6,856 nt of DNA from positions 1 through 6,856 of the forward strand of contig ONLC01000117.1 of NCBI GenBank assembly GCA_900318545.1, in the 5' to 3' direction. Source of the DNA: an uncultured Eubacteriales bacterium (GTDB lineage: Bacteria > Bacillota > Clostridia > Oscillospirales > Ruminococcaceae). The notes beneath the pieces are model-generated. The model was not told where the DNA came from, ran no database searches, and saw nothing but the letters and a program-made list of their open reading frames with translations. Position numbers and translations under genes: made by a program. This document shows, piece by piece, positions 1 to 4,958 of the stretch. Numbering within the stretch: position 1 is the first letter of the stretch; each line of letters starts with the position of its first letter.

Positions 1-39
1 GTCAATGATAAAAACAATTTCTGTAAGATTCTTTTTCAT
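1..39 (-). CDS. Probable VWA-domain protein, N-terminal fragment
   Basis: Only 13 codons are in the window, reading MKKNLTEIVFIID from an ATG at 39-37; the gene continues past the left edge. The start is supported by a strong ribosome binding site just upstream. This N-terminus matches, from memory, a widespread clostridial family of cytosolic von Willebrand factor A proteins whose next residues form the metal-binding DxSxS motif; the final Asp here would be the first residue of that motif. That motif itself lies outside the window, so the assignment rests on a short stretch. The gene has the same orientation as the macro-domain gene upstream but is separated from it by a terminator and has its own candidate promoter, so it is probably a separate transcription unit. 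Confidence 0.6.
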   Translation of the reverse strand, partial: MKKNLTEIVFIID

Positions 40-44
40 AAGAT

Positions 45-53
45 CTCCTCCTT
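45..53 (-). promoter_or_regulatory. Ribosome binding site of the VWA gene
   Basis: On the minus strand this reads AAGGAGGAG, five bases before the ATG at 39. It is an almost perfect Shine-Dalgarno sequence and fixes the start of the short fragment at the left edge. Confidence 0.85.
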
Positions 54-85
54 GAAGTTTTGTGTTGTTTTTCTTCTGTGAGTAT

Positions 86-114
86 ATAATAGCACATCTT
101 AGAGGAGAAATGGT
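86..114 (-). promoter_or_regulatory. Candidate promoter of the VWA gene (extended -10)
   Basis: On the minus strand, positions 94-86 read TGCTATTAT, an extended -10 element one base off TATAAT. At the expected spacing the -35 position (114-109) reads ACCATT, a poor match to TTGACA. A weak -35 with an extended -10 suggests the promoter depends on an activator or is held low. The palindrome at 113-129 touches the -35 position, which fits regulated transcription. Confidence 0.5.
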
Positions 115-129
115 CGCTTTAAAAGCGAC
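113..129. promoter_or_regulatory. Perfect palindrome, candidate operator
   Basis: The sequence GTCGCTTTAAAAGCGAC has two perfect 8-base arms (113-120 and 122-129) around a single central base. It lies just upstream of, and touching, the -35 position of the candidate VWA promoter. It is not followed by a U-tract on either strand, so it is a better candidate for a dimeric regulator's binding site than for a terminator. The cognate regulator cannot be named from this window. Confidence 0.5.
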
Positions 130-136
130 AAATAAA

Positions 137-164
137 AAGATTCCAACAAATCTGTTGGAATCTT
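137..164 (-). terminator. Rho-independent terminator ending the lar/macro transcription unit
   Basis: A 12-base stem (137-148 pairing with 153-164) encloses a 4-base loop. On the minus strand the stem is followed directly by TTTTTATTT (137-129 direction). This is the expected form of an intrinsic terminator for transcripts arriving from the macro-domain gene, and it insulates the VWA gene. The hairpin core is an exact copy of the one at 327-352. Confidence 0.75.
138..163. repeat. 26-base palindromic repeat, copy 1
   Basis: This 26-base unit (11-base arms AGATTCCAACA and its complement, loop AATC) is identical to positions 327-352. The two copies are direct repeats 189 bases apart that bracket the GC-rich hairpin module. 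This copy is extended by one more base pair and has the minus-strand T-tract that makes it a terminator. Confidence 0.9.
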
Positions 165-326
165 AGTCTGTCGATAAACTCAAAATAGTGCAGATTCTGC
201 CTCGTCAGGTCTGTACATTCGTACAGACAGACTCGGCTGGAGTGAGGGGAGATGGGGCTTCGCCCCATTTGCCCCACTGGGGCTGTCGCCCCAGACCCAT
301 TTTAAAAGAACTTTTGCAACAAGCAG
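165..326. repeat. Non-coding module of GC-rich hairpins, likely an interspersed repeat
   Basis: This stretch lies between the two 26-base hairpins, has no credible gene and holds three clear inverted repeats. They are GTCTGTAC with its complement (209-216 and 221-228, loop ATTC), ATGGGGC with its complement (252-258 and 262-268, loop TTC), and CTGGGGC with its complement (277-283 and 288-294, loop TGTC). A 60-residue open frame at 188-370 crosses all three hairpins and has no recognisable protein features. The GGGGCTTCGCCCC-type hairpins are similar in style to short repetitive elements I recall from gut Clostridia genomes, but copy number cannot be tested here. With the flanking hairpins this accounts for most of the gene-free region 40-356; the rest is the VWA promoter region. 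Confidence 0.55.
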
Positions 327-352
327 AGATTCCAACAAATCTGTTGGAATCT
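327..352 (+). repeat. 26-base palindromic repeat, copy 2, with plus-strand T-tract
   Basis: The unit is an exact copy of 138-163: 11-base arms (327-337, 342-352) and a 4-base loop. It starts four bases after the stop codon of the macro-domain gene. Here the T-rich run (ATTTTTAT, 353-360) is on the plus side, so as an intrinsic terminator it would act on plus-strand transcription, although no plus-strand gene is seen upstream. On the minus strand it can still act as a 3' stem-loop for the operon transcript, with true termination more likely at 137-164. Confidence 0.7.
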
Positions 353-356
353 ATTT

Positions 357-1418
357 TTATGCACCTATAAGTCCCTGATCGAAGGAGAACAGAGCCTGAT
401 TGATCTCAAAAATATCGTACTTATGCTTTGTTATAAAGTAGCGGACTATCACATCTGATTTAATACTCGGAGAGAGTGCAAAGCCTGCCTTTCCGAGAAG
501 CTCCTCTGTCTCGCTCACATCGAGCTCCAGTGCTATCGCAAAGGCAAGCACTGTGGATTTCTTCGGGCTATAATCCTTGTTGCTCCTTATCTTTGAGAAA
601 AGCTTTCTGTCGATATTCGCTTTTTTATATGCCTGAACATCGGTCATGCCGCTCTCATCAATAAGCCTGAGCAAGGTCTGCGAGAAGGTCTCGCTTTCAG
701 AGCCTATCAGCTCATCAAGGGACATATCCGCAGCAGCCTCTTCGAGTACAGGCATAGGAGCCGCTGCAGGAGCCGGTGACATAGGTGCAAAAGCACCGAG
801 CAGCGGAGATGAGTTTTTCTCAGCTTTGTTAGCCCCTCGGTTATGCATCTTATTTGAGAAGAAACCACGCCTGCGTGAATCGGGCTGAGAATCAGCATAG
901 TTGTCATCAATGTACTGCTTTATCTCGCCAAAAAGCTGTTCGCTGATTATGACAGAGCTTCTTCCGAAAACAATGAGGTATACGTCCATATCGTTGTGTT
1001 CGAGAAAGTCTGAGATCGCCTCGGTTGCGACCTCTATCGCTTCCTGCTTTGGGTAGCCGTAAATGCCTGCCGAAATAAGAGGAAAGGCTATGGATTTACA
1101 CCCGAGCTTTTCAGCCTCTTCAAGCGACCTTTTATAGCAGGAGCTGAGAAGGGCTCTCTCTCCCTGTTTTCCGCCCTTCCATACAGGGCCTACCGTGTGG
1201 ATAATATATTTACAGGGGAGCTCATAAGCCTTTGTAGCCTTTGCGTTGCCTGTTTCGCAGCCGCCGAGTGTGCGGCACTCCTCTAAAAGCTTTGGTCCTG
1301 CCGCCCTGTGGATAGCACCGTCAACACCGCCGCCCCCGAGAAGTGAGCTGTTAGCTGCATTTACTATAGCATCTGTCGTCATTTTGGTTATGTCGTTTCT
1401 GACTATTGTGAATGGCAT
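357..1418 (-). CDS. Macro-domain protein with C-terminal HTH-like region
   Basis: This 353-residue protein has an N-terminal macro domain (about 1-170), a fold that binds ADP-ribose and related nucleotides and in the MacroD/YmdB group removes ADP-ribose from proteins or hydrolyses O-acetyl-ADP-ribose. The signatures are NAANSSLLGGGGVDGAIHRAAG-like at 20-41 and ISAGIYGYP at 115-123. An Ala/Pro-rich low-complexity linker follows (about 175-235). Residues 240-353 form a second domain with the look of an XRE-type helix-turn-helix (NIDRKLFSKIRSNKDY at 268-283, then a helix-rich end), a region I recall in other clostridial proteins. The protein is therefore about twice the size of a single macro domain. 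It is last in the operon: its AGGAGG overlaps the larE stop codon and the gap is 9 bases. The substrate is unknown. An ADP-ribose or nucleotide role near NPN synthesis is inference. Confidence 0.85.
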   Translation of the reverse strand: MPFTIVRNDITKMTTDAIVNAANSSLLGGGGVDGAIHRAAGPKLLEECRTLGGCETGNAKATKAYELPCKYIIHTVGPVWKGGKQGERALLSSCYKRSLEEAEKLGCKSIAFPLISAGIYGYPKQEAIEVATEAISDFLEHNDMDVYLIVFGRSSVIISEQLFGEIKQYIDDNYADSQPDSRRRGFFSNKMHNRGANKAEKNSSPLLGAFAPMSPAPAAAPMPVLEEAAADMSLDELIGSESETFSQTLLRLIDESGMTDVQAYKKANIDRKLFSKIRSNKDYSPKKSTVLAFAIALELDVSETEELLGKAGFALSPSIKSDVIVRYFITKHKYDIFEINQALFSFDQGLIGA

Positions 1419-1427
1419 TTTGTCCTC

Positions 1428-2234
1428 CTATAAATTTATGGTTTTATTTAGATTTCCTGTTTTGTAGCCCCCGAGGTCGAGAGCCGTATACAGAAAGCCG
1501 AGCTCTGAGAAAAAGAGGTTTATCTCCTCAGCTTTTGAGATCACCTTTTCAAAGTCGCTTTTCTGAACTTCAATGCGTGCTGTTTTTCCGTGTACCCTTA
1601 CTCTTGACTGTCTGATGCCGAGCTCAAAAAGCATCTGTTCTGCCTGCCCGACCATTGAAAGCCCCTCTGCTGTTATAAGCTCGCCATACGGGAACCTTGT
1701 CGCCAGACAGGCATATGAGGGCTTATCCCAGGTCGGAAGTCCAAGCTCCTTTGAAAGTGCCCTTATATCGGCTTTGGTAAGTCCTGCTTCCCTGAGTGGA
1801 CTTCTTATCCCAAGCTCTGCTATCGCTCTGAGCCCGGGTCGGTAGTCACCCTCATCGTCAAGGTTTGAGCCTTCAAGGACATAAGCAAGCCCCTGTTCCT
1901 GAGCGGCTGTCTTTATTCTTTCAAATATAGCTTTTTTGCAGATATAGCAGCGCTCGGGAGGGTTTTGCGTGAAGCCCTCAACCGAAAGCTCGTTGTGCTC
2001 TATCAGCAGATGTCTGATCTTGTTTTCTCTGCAGAAAAGCACAGCTTCATCAAGCTCTCTCTGCGGACAGGAGTGCATACTTACCGTCACGGCAAGAGCC
2101 TTATCGCCGAGCACATCGTGGGCAGTTCTCAGCAAAAATGTGGAGTCAACACCCGATGAAAATGCCACAGCAGCACTGCCAAGCTCACGGAGTATTTCTT
2201 CAAGCCTTTGTTTCTTTTGTGCGAGAGTATCCAT
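1428..2234 (-). CDS. larE: LarE, ATP-dependent sulfur transferase of NPN cofactor synthesis
   Basis: LarE adenylates the carboxylates of pyridinium-3,5-biscarboxylic acid mononucleotide and replaces them with thiocarboxylates. The PP-loop SSGVDST is at 26-32, PSYACLATRFPYG at 172-184, and the family's C-terminal LDLGGYKTGNLN at 252-263. The length of 268 residues is normal. Cys176 falls at the position of the sacrificial cysteine of Lactiplantibacillus plantarum LarE. A CYIC motif adds Cys96 and Cys99, so all three cysteines used by the iron-sulfur-type LarE (as in Thermotoga maritima) seem present. This suggests sulfur comes from a cluster and the enzyme turns over, rather than being used up. 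The gene starts 2 bases after larC, with a GAAGGG site in the larC end, so coupling is likely. Confidence 0.93.
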   Translation of the reverse strand: MDTLAQKKQRLEEILRELGSAAVAFSSGVDSTFLLRTAHDVLGDKALAVTVSMHSCPQRELDEAVLFCRENKIRHLLIEHNELSVEGFTQNPPERCYICKKAIFERIKTAAQEQGLAYVLEGSNLDDEGDYRPGLRAIAELGIRSPLREAGLTKADIRALSKELGLPTWDKPSYACLATRFPYGELITAEGLSMVGQAEQMLFELGIRQSRVRVHGKTARIEVQKSDFEKVISKAEEINLFFSELGFLYTALDLGGYKTGNLNKTINL

Positions 2235-2236
2235 TC

Positions 2237-3478
2237 TTATTTCCCTTCGAGGTGCTGTCTTAGCTCTTCTATGCTCATATTCTGTTTTTTGGCAATTCGG
2301 GCGAGGTCATCGTGCTCATATTTGCGTCTGGTTACACCATAGCCCTCTGAACACTTCACTCTGACTGTTCCGTACTCGGTTTCAGCACTTTCTTCACGGC
2401 GATCGAGAATATATCGTGTAAGCTTTTTTTCTCTGATACCTATAGTGCTTGTATGCCTGAAAATAAGTCGAACAAATTCATCTCTGCGGCTCTCGGGGCA
2501 TATCATGCTAAGAAGCGTTCCCTGTCTGCCTTTTTTCATTCCGACAGGAACGGTCCACACATCGTTTGCTCCGCTTGCAAGAAGTATCTCACAGGCAGAG
2601 GCTATGTCCTCGGGGGTCATGTCATCAAGGTTGCAGGAGAGCTCAAGCATAGCCTCTATCTTGTCTTCTGTCTCTCCGAGGAAGGCTCTTACGCAGTTTG
2701 CCTGCTCAAAGTCCTTCCTGCCCATTCCGTAGCCTATCGCAGAGGTACGCATAATCGGCATTTCACCGAAGCTTTTTACAAAATGCTTCAGAAGTGCCGC
2801 TCCTGTAGGTGTGCAGAGCTCGCCCTCTATCCTTCCGCCGTAGGCAGGAACATCACGAAGGATATGTGCTGTTGCAGGAGCAGGCACAGGGAGCACTCCG
2901 TGTGCGCAGTGTACATGACCGCTCCCGACATGAACGGGTGATGCCTTTATATCGGTCACTCCGAGCTCTTCTATCAGCAGGCAGACTGCTGTTACATCTG
3001 CAACAGCATCGAGAGTACCAACCTCGTGGAAATGTATCTCAGTAACAGGCTTTCCGTGGGCGTGGCTTTCTGCCTCTGCTATCAGCGTATATACTGCAAG
3101 CACATCAGCCTTTACCTTATCTGAAACATCAAGCTGAGATACTATATCCTCAATGTCATGAAGGCTTGTATGGTGATGATGTGTATGCTCATGTTCGTGG
3201 TGATGTTCGTGCTTACCATGATGATGCTCATGGCTGTGTTCATGCTCATGGTGATGATGGTGGTGCTCGTGCTCTTCTTCGCCGTCAACAGTCACGCTCA
3301 TGTGAGTGCCTGTGATACCGCACTTTAACGAGGGCTCGGCAGTGAAATGCACTTTCGGTATACCGAGAGAATTCAGCCTGTCAGTAAAAGCGTTCTTGTC
3401 GGGTAAAAGTTCAAGGAGCGCTGCGGTGAGCATGTCTCCTGCAGCGCCCATGGAAAGGTCAAGGTATAGGGTTTTCAT
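2237..3478 (-). CDS. larC: LarC, nickel insertion enzyme (cyclometallase) of NPN cofactor synthesis
   Basis: LarC uses CTP to insert nickel into the dithio-nucleotide, forming the Ni-C and Ni-S bonds of the finished cofactor. The N-terminus MKTLYLDLSMGAAGDM, the HFHEVGTLDAVADV segment (149-162), the CTPTGAALL segment (222-230) and LSCNLDDMTPE (280-290) are typical of the family. Residues 70-103 are a His-rich stretch with 23 histidines in 34 residues, fit for nickel binding or storage. The protein is one continuous 413-residue frame. In L. plantarum the same product is encoded by larC1 and larC2 joined by a ribosomal frameshift; none is needed here. The start overlaps the larB stop by four bases (ATGA), with GGAGG upstream at 3486-3490. 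Confidence 0.95.
   Translation of the reverse strand: MKTLYLDLSMGAAGDMLTAALLELLPDKNAFTDRLNSLGIPKVHFTAEPSLKCGITGTHMSVTVDGEEEHEHHHHHHEHEHSHEHHHGKHEHHHEHEHTHHHHTSLHDIEDIVSQLDVSDKVKADVLAVYTLIAEAESHAHGKPVTEIHFHEVGTLDAVADVTAVCLLIEELGVTDIKASPVHVGSGHVHCAHGVLPVPAPATAHILRDVPAYGGRIEGELCTPTGAALLKHFVKSFGEMPIMRTSAIGYGMGRKDFEQANCVRAFLGETEDKIEAMLELSCNLDDMTPEDIASACEILLASGANDVWTVPVGMKKGRQGTLLSMICPESRRDEFVRLIFRHTSTIGIREKKLTRYILDRREESAETEYGTVRVKCSEGYGVTRRKYEHDDLARIAKKQNMSIEELRQHLEGK
3170..3271 (-). repeat. Low-complexity His codon tract inside larC
   Basis: This stretch codes for residues 70-103 of LarC and is made almost wholly of His, Glu and Lys codons, giving an irregular CAT/CAC/GAG-type tract. The reading frame is intact across it. 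Such tracts tend to change length by slippage between strains. Confidence 0.85.
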
Positions 3479-4230
3479 GGTTTTGCCTCCATATGGTTAA
3501 TCATTCCTGCGAGGTAGCCTGCCCCGAAGCCGTTGTCTATATTCACAGTGCATACTCCGCTGGCACAGGAGTTGAGCATTGAGAGCAGAGCCGAAAGCCC
3601 TCCGAAAGAAGCTCCGTAGCCTATGCTTGTAGGTACAGCAATAACAGGGCAGTCGGCAAGACCCCCTATCACGCTTGCAAGTGCGCCCTCCATACCTGCA
3701 ATAGCTATTATCACTGAGGCGGACATTATCTCTTCCTTGTGGGAGAGCAGTCTGTGAATGCCTGCAACTCCGACATCATAGAGCCTTGTTACCTCATTGC
3801 CAAAGAATTCCGCAGTCTGAGCGGCTTCCTCTGCAACGGGAATATCGCTTGTGCCGCCTGTTGCGGCAACTATTCTGCCTATGCCGCTCGGGGAGGGGAC
3901 AGTGCCTGTGTATGCAAGCCTTGACACAGCGTCATACTTCATGTCAATAAGAGCATTAAGGTGCATAGCAGAGTCTTCAGAAAGACGTGTTATAAGTACA
4001 CGCTCCTGACCACGCTTCTGCATGGCACGGACTATCCCTGCTATCTGCTCAGGGGTTTTGCCTGCACCGTAAATGACCTCAGCCGCACCCTGTCTTAGGG
4101 CACGGTGGTGGTCGGGCTTTGCAAAGCCGAGATCATCAAATGGCTCGGCTTTAAGTTTAAGTAACGCATCATCAACGCTTATGTGTCCGTCACGGACAGC
4201 TTCAAGAATCTGCTTTGCTTCTGTGTTCAT
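3475..4230 (-). CDS. larB: LarB, NaAD carboxylase/hydrolase of NPN cofactor synthesis
   Basis: LarB carboxylates C5 of the pyridine ring of nicotinic acid adenine dinucleotide and releases AMP, the first step of NPN synthesis. Its C-terminal half is related to PurE. Residues 111-127 (SPSGIGRIVAATGGTSD region), the IAGMEGALASVIGGL segment (177-191) and VPTSIGYGASFGGLSALL (199-216) are strongly typical. Cys222 in LNSCASGV corresponds to the cysteine that forms a transient adduct with the pyridinium ring in L. plantarum LarB (Cys221 there), and Glu181 matches the nearby acidic active-site residue. At 251 residues it has the family length. It starts one base after the preceding small membrane protein gene and overlaps larC by four bases. 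The ribosome binding site is weak (AAGGCGA), so translation probably depends on coupling. Confidence 0.95.
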   Translation of the reverse strand: MNTEAKQILEAVRDGHISVDDALLKLKAEPFDDLGFAKPDHHRALRQGAAEVIYGAGKTPEQIAGIVRAMQKRGQERVLITRLSEDSAMHLNALIDMKYDAVSRLAYTGTVPSPSGIGRIVAATGGTSDIPVAEEAAQTAEFFGNEVTRLYDVGVAGIHRLLSHKEEIMSASVIIAIAGMEGALASVIGGLADCPVIAVPTSIGYGASFGGLSALLSMLNSCASGVCTVNIDNGFGAGYLAGMINHMEAKP

Positions 4231-4231
4231 A

Positions 4232-4546
4232 CTACTTCGCCTTTTTTGTCAGTGCATTGCGGACTACGCCCTTAGGGTCGTTGACGAGAACGATCACAGT
4301 CCATATCACAAGCCCCAGAGCAACGACTGTCAGCCCGAGAAATGTATCATTGAGCATATCGGAAGCCTTCGGTGTGAAATATTCAGCGCCTTCTTCTATA
4401 AATTCGGTAACAGCGTCAACTGTCCACATAAGCGACGCACCCCAGTAAATAAGGCAGAGCGTTCCCACACGCATTTTGCAGGGTGCGGTCATATACCACA
4501 CAGCGGTGCTTATCACCGCTGCGAATACTGTTATAAGAAGGGTCAT
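4232..4546 (-). CDS. Small membrane protein, unknown function (three predicted helices)
   Basis: This 104-residue protein is not one I can name. Hydrophobic segments at about 2-20, 27-47 and 69-88 look like membrane helices, and the C-terminus is basic (KKAK). A conserved-looking loop after the second helix is acidic and aromatic (FIEEGAEYFTP, 49-59). The segment IYWGASLMW resembles MLWGGSVLL in the membrane protein encoded just upstream, so the two may be related or form a pair. The start overlaps the upstream stop by one base (TAATG), with GAGGAG at 4555-4560, and larB begins one base after its stop. That spacing ties it firmly to the lar operon. No transporter signature is visible; a role in nickel or substrate handling would be a guess. 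Confidence 0.8.
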   Translation of the reverse strand: MTLLITVFAAVISTAVWYMTAPCKMRVGTLCLIYWGASLMWTVDAVTEFIEEGAEYFTPKASDMLNDTFLGLTVVALGLVIWTVIVLVNDPKGVVRNALTKKAK

Positions 4547-4956
4547 TATGCATACTCCTCTGTTTTATCGGATTTCGGTCTGCGTTTCAGGATAGACCTT
4601 GAAACCATACACATTCCTACCCATACAGCAGTAACGAGCACCGCCATTCCTACCCCGACAGTGAACATTTCATGCAGCATCTGTGAGGTTTCCTCGGGGT
4701 CATTCATTGCCGTCAGGAACGGGAACCACGGTACAACCTCGCCATGCCAGATATGCTCCAGCAGCAGAAGTACCGAGCCTCCCCACAGCATGATATTTAG
4801 CCACGAAAGCTTTTCGGAAAGCTTTATTCTCGGGGCTTCGGTATGTATCTCGTGCGAGGCACTTTCAGCCTCGGCCTTGCGTTCATTTTTCTTAACGACC
4901 TTAGTTACTATCGTTGTTACAGCTGCCTCGGCAGCAGGTACTAAAAAGCAAGCCAT
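4546..4956 (-). CDS. Small membrane protein, unknown function (two predicted helices)
   Basis: This 136-residue protein begins MACFLVPAAEAAVTTIVTKVV, a hydrophobic to amphipathic N-terminus that I recall from small uncharacterised clostridial proteins. A charged stretch rich in Lys and Glu follows (22-50), then a helix at about 51-68, a loop containing His67, His71 and the motif VVPWFPFLTA (74-83), a second helix at about 98-118, and a basic, charged tail. The N-terminus is not a classical cleavable signal peptide. It shares a WG-G/A-S helix motif with the next gene. The start is clear: GGAGGAATAACT precedes the ATG, and the gap from the reductase stop codon is 2 bases. Function is unknown; its place between the reductase and the next membrane protein suggests the three act together. 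Confidence 0.8.
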   Translation of the reverse strand: MACFLVPAAEAAVTTIVTKVVKKNERKAEAESASHEIHTEAPRIKLSEKLSWLNIMLWGGSVLLLLEHIWHGEVVPWFPFLTAMNDPEETSQMLHEMFTVGVGMAVLVTAVWVGMCMVSRSILKRRPKSDKTEEYA

Positions 4957-4958
4957 AG

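Noticed and set aside
137..352. CRISPR-like array from the repeated 26-base unit
   Set aside because: There are only two copies, each is a full palindrome with T-tracts, the spacing is 163 bases and no cas genes are present; terminator-type hairpins explain it better.
188..370. 60-codon open frame on the plus strand in the intergenic module
   Set aside because: It runs through three GC-rich hairpins and the 26-base repeat, lacks a ribosome binding site and has no protein-like features.
1969..2364. 131-codon open frame on the plus strand
   Set aside because: It is antisense to larE and the larC end, Ser/Leu-rich with no recognisable domain.
2453..2941. 162-codon open frame on the plus strand
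   Set aside because: It is antisense to larC, with a Cys/Arg-rich composition typical of a shadow frame and no ribosome binding site.
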